Shown: piece by piece, positions 54,680 to 64,000 of the stretch
Layout: each line of letters opens with the position of its first letter
How positions within the stretch are numbered: the stretch's first letter is position 1
Assembly: GCF_008824185.1 (NCBI RefSeq)
Contig: NZ_CP044425.1
Location: forward strand, 372,001 to 436,000
Direction of reading: 5' to 3'
DNA from: Paracoccus pantotrophus
GTDB lineage: Bacteria > Pseudomonadota > Alphaproteobacteria > Rhodobacterales > Rhodobacteraceae
DNA length: 64,000 nucleotides
Position numbers and translations under genes: made by a program
Notes under the pieces: generated by a model
What the model was told of the DNA's origin: nothing
Databases searched by the model: none
What the model saw: only the letters and a program-made list of their open reading frames with translations

Positions 54680-55845
54680 GTGATCCGCTGATCGTCGGCT
54701 GGGCGCATACGAAATTCGGCAAGTCCGAGGCCCCCGACACGCTGGCCCTGATGGCCGAGGTGGCGCGGCCGGCGCTGGACCATGCCGGCCTGCCGCCCGA
54801 TGCCGTCGACGGCATCTTCGTCGGCGTCTACAACAACGGCTTCTCGCGCCAGGATTTCCAGGGCGCGCTGGTCGCCATGGGCACGCCGGAGCTGGCGGGC
54901 GTGCCCTTCATGCGCACGGAAAACGCCTGCGCCACCGGCTCGGCCGCGCTCTATGCGGCGGCCGATTTCATCGCCTCGGGGCGCGGCAAGGTCGCCCTGG
55001 TCATCGGCGCCGAGAAGATGAGCGCGACGCCCGGCGACCAGGTCGGCGACATCCTGCTGTCGGCCAGCTACGTCCCCGAGGAGGGCGAGATCCCCGGCGG
55101 TTTCGCCGGCGTCTTCGGCCGCATCACCGAGAGCTATTTCCAGCGCCACGGCGACCGGTCCGAGGAACTGGCGATGATCGCCGCCAAGAACCACGAAAAC
55201 GGCATGCGCAACCCCTATGCGCATATGCAGAAGCCTTTCGACCTCGCCTTCTGCAACACCATCTCGGACAAGAACCCGCGCGTCGCCGGGCCGCTCAGGC
55301 GCACGGATTGCTCGCTGGTCTCGGACGGGGCGGCGGCGCTGGTGCTGGCCGCGCCCGAACTGGCGGCCGACCTGCAGCGCGCCATCCGCTTCCGCGCCCG
55401 TGCGCAGGCCGGCGACCTGCTGGCACTGTCGCGGCGCGATCCCATCGCCTTCGACGGCCCGCACCGGGCCTGGGCTGCGGCGCTGGAGCAGGCGGGCCTG
55501 GGCATCACGGACCTGTCGCTGGTCGAGACGCATGACTGCTTCACCACCGCCGAGATGATCGAATACGAGGCCATGGGCCTGGCCCCGCGCGGCCAGGGCT
55601 GGCGCGTCATCCGCGACGGCGTGACCCGGTTCGACGGCGCGCTGCCGGTGAACCCCTCGGGCGGGCTGAAATCGCGCGGCCATCCCATCGGCGCCACCGG
55701 CGTCTCGCAGCATGTCATGGTCGCCATGCAGCTGGCCGGCGATGCCGGCGCCATGCAGGTGCCGGGCGCCAGCCTGGGCGGGGTCTTCAACATGGGCGGC
55801 GCCGCGGTCGCCAGCTATTGCTCGATCCTGGAGCGGGTGAAATGA
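54676..55845 (+). CDS. SCP-x-type thiolase
   Basis: 389 residues. The thiolase fold has Cys85 in RTENACATGSAAL and the His block SRGHPIGATG. The second cysteine region is of SCP-x type (LGGVFNMGGAAVASYCSI) and a conserved HDCFTTAEM is seen. Such enzymes cleave or form branched or bulky 3-oxoacyl-CoA and include steroid and aromatic side-chain thiolases. It overlaps the IclR gene and the ligase gene by ATGA. No DUF35 (OB-fold) partner, common with many such thiolases, is nearby. Confidence 0.85.
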   Translation: MSDPLIVGWAHTKFGKSEAPDTLALMAEVARPALDHAGLPPDAVDGIFVGVYNNGFSRQDFQGALVAMGTPELAGVPFMRTENACATGSAALYAAADFIASGRGKVALVIGAEKMSATPGDQVGDILLSASYVPEEGEIPGGFAGVFGRITESYFQRHGDRSEELAMIAAKNHENGMRNPYAHMQKPFDLAFCNTISDKNPRVAGPLRRTDCSLVSDGAAALVLAAPELAADLQRAIRFRARAQAGDLLALSRRDPIAFDGPHRAWAAALEQAGLGITDLSLVETHDCFTTAEMIEYEAMGLAPRGQGWRVIRDGVTRFDGALPVNPSGGLKSRGHPIGATGVSQHVMVAMQLAGDAGAMQVPGASLGGVFNMGGAAVASYCSILERVK

Positions 55846-57443
55846 CCGAACCCGCCACCGACCCGGCTGGCGGCGTGACCCCGGTCTCGACCCGGGTAAT
55901 GAATCTTGCCACCTTCCTGACCCAGGCCGCGCGGCGCGACCCGGACGGCATCGCGCTGGTCATGGGCGAGGCGCGCTGGACATGGGCCGAGTTCGAGGCC
56001 CGCGCCGACGCCCTGGCCCATGCGCTGCAGACCCGCTTTGGCCTGCGCAAGGGCGACCGGGTCATGTGCCAGTCGCAGAACTGCATGGAGATGATGCAGG
56101 CCATGTTCGCCACCTGGCGCGCGGGTGGCGTCTGGGTGCCCGCGAACTTCCGCCAGACGCCCGAGGAAGTGGCCTGGCTGACCGAATCCTCGGGCGCGAC
56201 GCTGATGTTCTGCAATGCCGCCTTTCCCGATCACGCCGCCGCCTGCGGCGTGACCACGCTGGTCTTCGGGCAGGCCGGTTTCGGCCCCTCGGTGCAGGCC
56301 ATCACCGCCGAGCATATGGGAAGCCGCCCGCAGGTGGCGGCGGTGGATCGCGACGATCCCTGCTGGTTCTTCTTCACCTCGGGGACCACCGGCCGGCCCA
56401 AGGCCTCGGTGCTGACCCACGGCCAGATGGGTTTCGTGGTCACGAACCACCTGGCCGACCTGATGCCGGGCCTGACCAGAGACGACGCCTCGCTGGTCGT
56501 GGCGCCCCTGTCGCATGGCGCGGGCGTACACCAGCTGACCCAGGTGGCGCGCGGGGTGAAAACCGTGCTGCTGCCGACCGAGCGTTTCGACGTGGCGCAG
56601 GTCTGGGATCTGGTGCGGGCATGGCGGGTGTCCACCATGTTCACCGTGCCGACGATCCTGAAGCTCTTGGTCGAGCATCCGGCGACGGAGACGGCCGACA
56701 CCTCGTCCTTGCGCTACGTGATCTATGCCGGAGCGCCGATGTATCGCGTGGACCAGCAAAAGGCGCTGCGCGTCCTGGGCAAGGTGCTGGTGCAATATTT
56801 CGGCCTGGGCGAATGCACCGGCAACATCACCGTGCTGCCCGCGCATCTGCACGAGGCCGAGGACGGCCCGACCGCCCGCATCGGCACCTGCGGCCATGCC
56901 CGCACCGGCATCGAGATCCAGATCCAGGACGACCAGGGCCGCGAATTGCCGCCCGGCCAGACCGGCGAGATCTGCGTGATCGGCCCGGCAGTCTTTGCCG
57001 GCTACTATCAGAACCCGCAGGCCAATGCGAAGGCCTTCCGCGACGGCTGGTTCCGCACCGGCGACCTGGGCCATATGGACGAGGCGGGGTTCCTGTATAT
57101 CACCGGGCGCGAGTCGGACATGTTCATCTCGGGCGGCTCGAACGTCTATCCGCGCGAGATCGAGGAAAAGATCCTGACCCATCCCGCCATTTCCGAGGTC
57201 GCGGTGCTAGGCGTGCCCGATCCGCTCTGGGGCGAGGTCGGCTGGGCGGTCTGCGTGGCCGAAACCCCCGTGACCGAGGAGGAGCTGGCGGCATTCCTTG
57301 CACCGAAACTGTCGCGCTACAAGCTGCCCAGGCGCTTCCTGTTCTGGGACGGCCTGCCGAAATCGGCCTATGGCAAGATCACCAAGAAGATGATCCGCGA
57401 GGAGCTGGAGGCGCGCGGCCTGCTGGAGCAGGCCCCGGCATGA
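55842..57443 (+). CDS. Acyl-CoA synthetase (AMP-forming)
   Basis: 533 residues, ANL superfamily. The P-loop is FFFTSGTTGRPKASVLTHG, A5-type motif YFGLGECTGN, hinge motif GWFRTGDLGHM and ITGRESDMFISGGSNVYPRE, and the C-terminal catalytic Lys is in SAYGKITKKM. It activates a carboxylic acid imported by the TRAP system to its CoA ester. The specific acid is not clear. It overlaps neighbours by ATGA at both ends. Confidence 0.9.
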   Translation: MTEPATDPAGGVTPVSTRVMNLATFLTQAARRDPDGIALVMGEARWTWAEFEARADALAHALQTRFGLRKGDRVMCQSQNCMEMMQAMFATWRAGGVWVPANFRQTPEEVAWLTESSGATLMFCNAAFPDHAAACGVTTLVFGQAGFGPSVQAITAEHMGSRPQVAAVDRDDPCWFFFTSGTTGRPKASVLTHGQMGFVVTNHLADLMPGLTRDDASLVVAPLSHGAGVHQLTQVARGVKTVLLPTERFDVAQVWDLVRAWRVSTMFTVPTILKLLVEHPATETADTSSLRYVIYAGAPMYRVDQQKALRVLGKVLVQYFGLGECTGNITVLPAHLHEAEDGPTARIGTCGHARTGIEIQIQDDQGRELPPGQTGEICVIGPAVFAGYYQNPQANAKAFRDGWFRTGDLGHMDEAGFLYITGRESDMFISGGSNVYPREIEEKILTHPAISEVAVLGVPDPLWGEVGWAVCVAETPVTEEELAAFLAPKLSRYKLPRRFLFWDGLPKSAYGKITKKMIREELEARGLLEQAPA

Positions 57444-58267
57444 ACATGGTCCATCCCGGCCCCCGCGCGGTCGAGCGCGTGCAGGCCCGGCGCGCCGCGC
57501 TGCGTCCCGTCCATGGGCAACTGCGCGCCGGGCAGACGGTGATGCAGGCGGTGGGCGAGCTGTTCGCCGATCACGGCTGCAAGGGTGGCGTCGTCTCGCT
57601 GGCGGGCCTTGCCTGCGCGCCGATGCGCTATGTCCTGCCGGCGCTGTCGACCGACGGGCTGCACGCGGCCTGGTATTCCGACACCCATGCGCCCGCCGGC
57701 CGCTGGACCCTCGACAGCGCCACCGCGACGGTCGGCAGGAAGGACGGCGCGCCCTTCCTGCATTGCCACGGCATCTGGTCGGACGGGCGAGAGGTCGCGA
57801 TGGGCCACCTGCTGCCCTTTGATGCGGTGATTGCCGAGGACGTGGCGGTCGAGGGGCTGGGCGCGGCGGAGACATGGTTCGAGGCGCTGCCCGACGAGGA
57901 AACCGCCTTCACCCTGTTCACCCCGCAGGGCGGCGGTGACGGCCCCGGCCTTTTCGCCCGCATCCTGCCGGGCGAGGATGTGATCACAGCCATCGAGACG
58001 CTGGCCGCCCGGCACGGCATCGCCACGGCGCGGCTGCATGGCGTGGGCAGCATCGACCATATCCGCTTCGCCAAGGGGCATCGCATGGACTGCCTGGCCA
58101 CCGAGCTGCGGCTGGACGGCGCGCGGCTGGCCCGGGGCACGGCGCATGTGCCGATCGAGGTTGTGGACATCGACGGCCATATCGCGCGCGGCACGCTGGA
58201 ACGGGGCGCGAACCCCGTCGGCGTGACGCTGGAACTCATCATCGAACCGACAGGGGAAACGCCATGA
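57440..58267 (+). CDS. PCC/DUF296-domain protein
   Basis: 275 residues with two PCC/DUF296-like halves: the first around LHAAWYSDTHAPAGR and FLHCHGIWSDG, the second around RLHGVGSIDHIRFAKG. In some proteins this domain binds DNA with AT-hooks, but here no AT-hook is seen. The family recurs in operons for aromatic or CoA ester metabolism, so an enzymatic or binding role is more likely. It overlaps the ligase by ATGA and the SDR gene by 4 bp. Function unknown. Confidence 0.72.
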   Translation: MNMVHPGPRAVERVQARRAALRPVHGQLRAGQTVMQAVGELFADHGCKGGVVSLAGLACAPMRYVLPALSTDGLHAAWYSDTHAPAGRWTLDSATATVGRKDGAPFLHCHGIWSDGREVAMGHLLPFDAVIAEDVAVEGLGAAETWFEALPDEETAFTLFTPQGGGDGPGLFARILPGEDVITAIETLAARHGIATARLHGVGSIDHIRFAKGHRMDCLATELRLDGARLARGTAHVPIEVVDIDGHIARGTLERGANPVGVTLELIIEPTGETP

Positions 58268-59025
58268 AAACCGCCATCGTCACCGGGGGCTGCCGCGGCA
58301 TCGGCCTGGCCGCCACCGAGATCTTCCTGGAACAGGGCTGGCGCGTCGCCATGGTCGACCGCGACACCCAGGAACTGCACCGGGTCGCAGAGGGCATGGA
58401 GAACGTGCTGGCGGTCGAGGCCGATGTCTCGGACCCCGACCAGGTCGAGCGCATGGTGGCCGAGACCGTCGCCGGCCTTGGCCGCGTCGATGCGCTGGTC
58501 AACAACGCGGGCGTGGCGCTGTTTTCGCGCGCGGGCCGCACCAGTTTCGAGGAATGGCGCGAGGTGATGGCGACCAATCTGGACGGCGTGTTCCTGTGTA
58601 CCCAGGCCGCGGCGCCGGAACTGGCGAAAACCGGCGGCGCCATCGTCAACATCGCTTCGATTTCCGGGCTCAGGGCCTCGACGCTGCGGGTGGCCTATGG
58701 CACCTCGAAGGCGGCGGTGATCCACCTGACCAAGCAATTCGCCGCCGAACTGGGCGAGCATGGCATCCGCGTCAACTGCGTCGCCCCCGGCCCGGTCAAG
58801 ACCAAGCTGGCCATGGCGGTGCATGCGCCCGAGATCATCTCGGCCTATTACGACGCCATCCCGCTGAACCGCTATGGCGAGGCGCGCGAGATCGCCGAGG
58901 CCATCGTGTTCCTGTGCTCGGAGAAGGCCAGCTTCGTCTCGGGGCAGACGCTGGCGGTGGATGGCGGCTTCGACGCCACCGGCGTCGGCCTGCCGGCGCT
59001 GCGGCGCGAGAACGAGCCGGCCTGA
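58264..59025 (+). CDS. Short-chain dehydrogenase/reductase
   Basis: 253 residues, classical SDR. The cofactor site is TGGCRGIG (residues 8-15), NNAG is at 80-83 and the catalytic Ser132, Tyr145 and Lys149 (YGTSK) are present. Asp32 after the second strand suggests NAD preference. It probably oxidises a 3-hydroxyacyl-CoA or an alcohol on the way to the thiolase step. It is the last gene of the TRAP operon. Its stop is 25 bp from the convergent RpiR gene's stop. Confidence 0.9.
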   Translation: MKTAIVTGGCRGIGLAATEIFLEQGWRVAMVDRDTQELHRVAEGMENVLAVEADVSDPDQVERMVAETVAGLGRVDALVNNAGVALFSRAGRTSFEEWREVMATNLDGVFLCTQAAAPELAKTGGAIVNIASISGLRASTLRVAYGTSKAAVIHLTKQFAAELGEHGIRVNCVAPGPVKTKLAMAVHAPEIISAYYDAIPLNRYGEAREIAEAIVFLCSEKASFVSGQTLAVDGGFDATGVGLPALRRENEPA

Positions 59026-59049
59026 CGGCGGCGCGCGCGCCGGACCGGA

Positions 59050-59970
59050 TCAGCCGATTTCGACGCGCAGCCTTTCGATCATCCTGTCGCGCTCGCGCAG
59101 GGCGCGGCGCGCGGCCGCCGGCCGGGTGGCGGCGCAGGCGTTGACCAGGCATTCGACGGCGACGGTAAAGGCGCCGATGCTGTTCGACAGGAAGCTGGTC
59201 TCATGCGCGACCAGGATCGCGGCGCGCGAGCTTTGCACCAGCGGCGAATCGGTCCGGTCGGTCAGGGCCACGGTGCCGATGCCAAGCTTGCGCGCCTCGG
59301 CCGCGACCTCGACCACCTGCGCCGAATAGGGCGCGCAGCTGGTCGAGATCAGCACCCCGCCCTCGCCCAGCAGCGCCAGCCCCTCGGCAATGCCCAGCCC
59401 GTTCGCATCGAGCAGCGCCACGTCCGAGCGGATCATGCGCAGCCCATAGACCAGGAAGCTGGCGATGGAATGGAACTGGCGGATGCCGTGAACCACGACC
59501 CGCGGCGCCGCCATGATCATCTCGGCCGCCATATCGAAGGCGGCCTCGTCGAACTGTTCGATGAACCGGTCGATATTGGCCTGGTTCTCGCGGCACAGCC
59601 GCGCGGCGCGGGCGCGGGTCGAACTGCCGCCCTCGAGCGCCGAAGCCGCCCGGCGCGAATAGAACGCCCCCGGCGCGCTCATCGAGGCCGAGAGCAGAAC
59701 CTGCTGGAAACCGGGAAAGCCGGAGTAGCCCAGCGAATGCGCCAGCCGGGTCAGGGTCGAGGGGCTGACCTCCAGCCGCTCGGCCAGCGTGGTGATCGAC
59801 AGCAGCACCGGATCGCCGGTCAGGTCCAGGATGCGCGACAGCGCGCCGCGCGCCTTGGCCCCCAGCGAGATGCCGCCCTCGCCCTGCGCGATGGCGACGG
59901 CCAGGGCGCGCAGCTCTTGCAGGGTCTCAGGCGGTGCCGCTGTAGCGGGCGGGTCCGGTGGCGCGGTCAT
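59050..59970 (-). CDS. RpiR/MurR-family transcriptional regulator
   Basis: 306 residues. The N-terminal RpiR HTH (LAERLEVSPSTLTRLAHSLG) precedes a SIS sugar-phosphate-binding-like domain (about 130-270; RVVVHGIRQFHSIASFLVY, GVLISTSCAPYSAQVVEV). The expected DHSC motif of SIS is altered. The start overlaps the C45 hydrolase gene by 44 bp, so the regulator is translated from the same operon. It probably controls the importer and the divergent aminotransferase. Confidence 0.88.
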   Translation of the reverse strand: MTAPPDPPATAAPPETLQELRALAVAIAQGEGGISLGAKARGALSRILDLTGDPVLLSITTLAERLEVSPSTLTRLAHSLGYSGFPGFQQVLLSASMSAPGAFYSRRAASALEGGSSTRARAARLCRENQANIDRFIEQFDEAAFDMAAEMIMAAPRVVVHGIRQFHSIASFLVYGLRMIRSDVALLDANGLGIAEGLALLGEGGVLISTSCAPYSAQVVEVAAEARKLGIGTVALTDRTDSPLVQSSRAAILVAHETSFLSNSIGAFTVAVECLVNACAATRPAAARRALRERDRMIERLRVEIG

Positions 59971-60938
59971 GGATGCTCCAATCGAGCCCCCGGACGGTCA
60001 GGCGCAGGATCGCGGTGCCGAGGGTGTTTTCTTCGTCGGGATCATCCTCCGCATCGCGCCGGATGGGAAGCCCCTCGCCGCCGGTATCGCGCAGGATCGC
60101 CAGCGGAGCCGCGCCCGCCGCCACCAGCGCATCGCCGCGCCGCTGCCGGTCGCCCGAGGACGCGGTGACGATCTGGCCGTCAAGGCCGCGCGGCAGGTGC
60201 AGCGCGTGATTGGCATGCAGCGCCGGGGCGACGATCTCGCGCCGCGACATCGCGCCGCCGCCGAACTCGACCGACAGGATGCGCCCGTCACCGCGCTGCA
60301 TCAGCGCGAAATGGAACCCGCCCGAGGCCGCATCGGCCAGCACCTCCAGCGCCGCCGCCAGCGTCGGGCAGGCCAGCACCGCCCGGCCCAGCACCATGCG
60401 CGGGATTTCCGCCTCGACCCCGGTCAGGCGCAGGTTGTTCACCGTCTGCACCAGCCCGGCGCCGGTAAAGGCAAAGGTATGGCCGGGGATCGAGCCGGGA
60501 TAGCAGAAGGCATGGAAGCCCGGCTCGGCCTCGGGCCGGGCCTCGGCGATGAAGCAGGCGCCGCGAAAGCAGGGCAGCCCGTCCTCGTTATGCGCCAGCA
60601 GCGGCTCGGGGCCCGGCAGCATGACGGTGGTGCAGCCGTCCGGGACCGAGGCCAGCAGGTCGCCGCGGCAGTTCCAGGCAAAGACCTGCGCCACCGGCAG
60701 GCCCAGCCCCTCGGCCAGCCCCTCGATTTCCTGCCAGATGCGCGGAAAGCGGACACGGGTCGCCGCGGCCATGGCGGCAAGGCGGGGGGCATGGGCGGCG
60801 GCGTTGACCTCCTGCCACAGCGGATGGCCGGACAGGTGCCGCCGCACCGCCGCGCGGCCGGCGCGGCCAAGCGCGACGCCGATCTGATGCGGGGTGCCGG
60901 CCAGTTGCAGCCAGCCCAGCCCGGGCGCGGTCGAAACC

Positions 60939-60946
<8 letters not shown>
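59927..60946 (-). CDS. C45-family Ntn hydrolase (penicillin acyltransferase-like)
   Basis: 339 residues. Related to isopenicillin N acyltransferase (peptidase family C45), which self-cleaves before an N-terminal Cys. That Cys is Cys105 in VPDGCTTVML, preceded by the WNCRGDLLAS block. The beta-part has LAHNEDG, ALHANHALHLPRG and a late Asn/Asp pattern. It has no signal peptide, so it acts in the cytoplasm, and probably hydrolyses an amide or N-acyl amino acid brought in by the importer encoded next to it. It overlaps the ATPase gene by 8 bp. Confidence 0.82.
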
Positions 60947-61660
<714 letters not shown>

Positions 61661-61664
<4 letters not shown>

Positions 61665-62317
61665 AGGATCCTCATGCGTTTTTCGATCAGCCGCAGGACA
61701 AAGGTCAGGACGCCGGTCATGGCCAGGTAAAGCACCGCCACCGCCGTCCAGATCTCGACGGCGCGGAAGTTCGAGGCCATGATCTCCTGCCCGGTACGGG
61801 TCAGCTCGCCCACCCCGATCACGATGAACAGCGAGGTGTCCTTGAGCGAGACGATGAACTGGTTGCCCAGGGGCGGGATCAGCCGGCGAAAGGCCAGCGG
61901 ACCGACGATATGGGTCAGCACCTTCCATTGCGGCAGGCCCATGGCCAGCCCCGCCTCGGTCAGGCCGCGCGGGATCGACAGGAAGGCGCCGCGCACGATC
62001 TCGGCGATATAGGCGCCGGCATTGACCACGATGGCCAGGATCGCGGCGGTCATCGGGTCGATGCGCACCCCGGCCAGCACCGGCAGCGCGAAATACAGGA
62101 ACATCACCTGCACCACGATCGGCGTACCCCGGATCACCTCGATATAGGCGAAGGCGATGGCGTTCAGGATGACGCCGCCATAGGCGCGCATCAGCCCGGC
62201 GATCAGCCCGAGGACGGTGCCACCGACCAGACCGGCCAGCGCGATGAGGATGGTGACGCGGGCGCCGGCGAGAAGTTGCGGCAAGAAGCCGGGAACGACG
62301 GACCAATCGACTTCCAA
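61661..62317 (-). CDS. Polar amino acid ABC transporter permease
   Basis: 218 residues with five membrane helices. The EAA-like loop is GLTEAGLAMGLPQWKVLTHI and YIEVIRGTPIVVQVMFLYFA is typical of the HisM/GlnP family. Only one permease gene is present, so it probably works as a homodimer. It is 92 bp downstream of the binding-protein gene and overlaps the ATPase gene. Confidence 0.92.
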
Positions 62318-62409
62318 GGGAAGACCTCCGTGACGCGGAAAGGACAGGATACGGCCGGACGGACGGGGACGGATCGGTCCCCGTCACCCGCGCTGGCCGC
62401 CCGGAACGA

Positions 62410-63150
62410 TCACTCGGCGGGCTTGGTGCCGAACCATTTCTCGTAGATCGCTTCGTAGCGCCCGTCGGCCTTGAGCTTGGCCAGCGCCTCGTTGACCTTG
62501 GGGGTCAGCTCGCTGCCCTTGGGAAAGCCGATGCCGTATTCATGCGCCATCATCTGCTCGCCCACGGCCTTGACCTGGCCGCCGCCGGCGGTGGCGATGT
62601 AGTAAAGCACGTTCGGCGTGTCATGCATGGCCGCATCGACGCCGCCGGTGCGCAGCTCCAGATAGGCGTTGTCGATGTTGGGGAACTTGCGCAGCGTGGT
62701 TTCCTTGAAGTTCTCCTCGGCATAGTCCGAGGACGAGGTGCCGGTCTTGACCGCCAGGGTCTTGCCGGCCAGGTCGGCATGGCTGGCGACCTCGCTGTCG
62801 GCCGGCACCATCAGCATCAGGCCGCTGTCGTAATAGCCGTCCGAGAAGTCGATGACTTCCTGCCGCTCGGGCTTGATGGTGATGCCGGCCAGCGCCACGT
62901 CCACCTGCCCGGTCTGCAAGGCCGGGATGATGCCGGCGAAATCCATCGGCCGCAGCTTATAGGTGACGCCGATCTCGGTGGCGATGGCATCCCAGAGGTC
63001 GATGTCGAAGCCGACATACTTGTCGCCCTCCTTGAACTCGAAGGGCACGAAGGCGGTGTCGGTGGCGACGACCAGATCCTCGGCCATGGCGGCGGTCCCG
63101 ATGCCCAGGGCCAGGGTGGCAGCGCCGGCGAATGCGAAAAGCGTCTTCAT
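62410..63150 (-). CDS. Polar amino acid ABC transporter binding protein
   Basis: 246 residues. Signal peptide 1-23 (ending AMA), then the type II periplasmic-binding fold: LVVATDTAFVPFEFKEGDKY, VGFDIDLWDAIATEIG, DVALAGITIKPERQEVIDFS and GKTLAVKTGTSS. The conserved Arg (PERQEV) normally holds the alpha-carboxylate of an amino acid. ATG 63150 follows AGGGAGAAAG. It starts the minus-strand operon and is divergent from the aminotransferase. Confidence 0.93.
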   Translation of the reverse strand: MKTLFAFAGAATLALGIGTAAMAEDLVVATDTAFVPFEFKEGDKYVGFDIDLWDAIATEIGVTYKLRPMDFAGIIPALQTGQVDVALAGITIKPERQEVIDFSDGYYDSGLMLMVPADSEVASHADLAGKTLAVKTGTSSSDYAEENFKETTLRKFPNIDNAYLELRTGGVDAAMHDTPNVLYYIATAGGGQVKAVGEQMMAHEYGIGFPKGSELTPKVNEALAKLKADGRYEAIYEKWFGTKPAE

Positions 63151-63202
63151 TTGTTCTTTCTCCCTGTGGAACGGCACCGAGAGACCGGCACCGCGCTCGC
63201 AA

Positions 63203-63218
63203 ATTTATTTGCATAAAT
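63203..63218. promoter_or_regulatory. AT-rich palindrome between importer and aminotransferase
   Basis: ATTTAT-TTGC-ATAAAT, a perfect 6-bp inverted repeat, lies in the 125-bp divergent gap, about 53 bp before the binding-protein start and 58 bp before the aminotransferase. It is well placed to control both directions. The RpiR regulator encoded in the importer operon is the likely binder. Confidence 0.55.
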
Positions 63219-63275
63219 CACCAAACAATGCAATTAGATTTGCCGATCACTGGCCCATGAAAGGATGGAGTCGCG

Positions 63276-64000
63276 ATGCCCGGACATGTTTTCGGACGAA
63301 CGACCAAGGGGGTGCTGCCGGTGGCGGCACGCGGCGAAGGCTGCTACATCATTGATTCCTCTGGGAAACGCTATCTGGACGGCTCGGGCGGGGCGGCGGT
63401 GTCCTGCCTTGGCCATTCCGATGCCGGGCTGCGCGCCGCGCTGCATGCGCAGCTGGATGCGCTGGCCTTTGCCCATACCGGCTTCTTCACCTCCGAGCCC
63501 GCCGAATCGCTGGCCGACGCACTGGCCGCCCATGCGCCCGAGGGGATCGAGCGGGTCTATCTGGTCTCGGGCGGCTCCGAGGCGGTCGAGGCAGCGATCA
63601 AGCTGGCGCGGCAGTATTTCCTGGAGATCGGCCAGCCGCAGCGGCACCGGGTGATCGCCCGGCGGCAGAGCTATCACGGCAATACGCTGGGCGCATTGGC
63701 GGCGGGCGGCAATGCCTGGCGGCGGGCGCAATTCGCGCCGCTGCTGGTCGAGACCAGCCATATCGCGCCCTGCTACGAATATCGCGACCGGCAGGAGGAC
63801 GAGACGCAGGAGGCCTACGGCCAGCGCGCCGCCGACGAGTTGGAGGCCGAGATCCGCCGCCTCGGCCCCGAGACGGTGATGGCCTTCATCGCCGAGCCGG
63901 TTGTAGGCGCGACCGCCGGCGCGGTGCCCGCCGTGCCCGGCTATCTGAAGCGCATCCGCCAGATCTGCGACCGCCATGGCGTGCTGCTGATCCTCGACGA
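63276..64000 (+). CDS. Class III aminotransferase (3' end outside window)
   Basis: At least 241 residues; the frame is open at the window end. PLP-dependent class III aminotransferase (ornithine, GABA or omega-amino acid type). N-terminal blocks GEGCYIIDSSGKRYLDGSGG, LGHSD, FFTSEPAESLADAL, and VYLVSGGSEAVEAAIKLARQ followed by RRQSYHGNTLGAL are present, and the chain reaches the VMAFIAEPVVGATAGA block and the start of the PLP-binding Asp region (LLILDE). The PLP Lys is outside. It is divergent from an amino acid importer and amidase, so it probably deaminates the amine released there. SD AAGGATGGAG precedes ATG 63276. Confidence 0.88.
   Translation, partial: MPGHVFGRTTKGVLPVAARGEGCYIIDSSGKRYLDGSGGAAVSCLGHSDAGLRAALHAQLDALAFAHTGFFTSEPAESLADALAAHAPEGIERVYLVSGGSEAVEAAIKLARQYFLEIGQPQRHRVIARRQSYHGNTLGALAAGGNAWRRAQFAPLLVETSHIAPCYEYRDRQEDETQEAYGQRAADELEAEIRRLGPETVMAFIAEPVVGATAGAVPAVPGYLKRIRQICDRHGVLLILD

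Overview
The window is high-GC alphaproteobacterial DNA, most likely from Paracoccus or a close relative in the Rhodobacteraceae. This rests on gene content: pseudoazurin, a VPEID-CTERM/exosortase E pair, a RamB-type glyoxylate regulator relic, fused TRAP permeases and an alphaproteobacterial paa cluster. Coding density is high and many operons use 4-bp ATGA or TGATG overlaps. I saw no rRNA, tRNA or CRISPR.

1-9.2 kb is accessory DNA. A P4-type integrase, cut by the window edge, is followed by a broken QatABCD-type anti-phage locus: qatC is intact, qatD has a frameshift, qatB has lost its start to an IS5-family element and qatA is absent. Two copies of this element (832 bp each, one inverted) and a 166-bp remnant flank glf, a sulfotransferase and an alpha/beta-hydrolase, apparently an acquired surface-polysaccharide segment.

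9.2-17.7 kb carries a periplasmic alkaline phosphatase, a small exported CxxC protein with a MacB-like ABC exporter that has a histidine-rich loop, and a VPEID-CTERM protein translationally coupled to exosortase E/CPBP protease. Then comes a gene graveyard: isocitrate lyase, malate synthase and their RamB-like regulator are all present only as deleted, frameshifted fragments.

17.7-21.2 kb is a cobalamin riboswitch followed by a BtuFCD-type importer and, in the same transcription unit, pseudoazurin.

21.6-33.1 kb is phenylacetate catabolism, all on the minus strand: penicillin G acylase, paaX, then paaJ-paaA-paaB-paaC-paaD-paaE, an extra PaaA/PaaC-like protein and paaZ. A similar ACCGACCG...GGT operator lies before both the acylase and the paa operon, so amide hydrolysis that releases phenylacetate and its breakdown may be co-controlled.

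33.3-47.2 kb holds two small conserved proteins, then a branched-chain-type (Liv) ABC importer in one operon with hydroxyquinol 1,2-dioxygenase and a tautomerase-like protein. A LysR regulator is divergent from maleylacetate reductase and a TfdB-like phenol hydroxylase. pcaI-pcaJ-pcaF, with an IclR regulator, completes a route to succinyl-CoA plus acetyl-CoA.

47.2-59 kb continues with a TetR regulator and an MhpA-like hydroxylase, then a TRAP transporter operon encoding an IclR regulator, an SCP-x-type thiolase, an acyl-CoA ligase, a PCC/DUF296 protein and an SDR dehydrogenase. I do not recognise this last set as a known pathway.

59-64 kb has a polar-amino-acid ABC importer, a C45 (penicillin acyltransferase-like) amidase and an RpiR regulator, divergent from a class III aminotransferase that runs off the end of the window.
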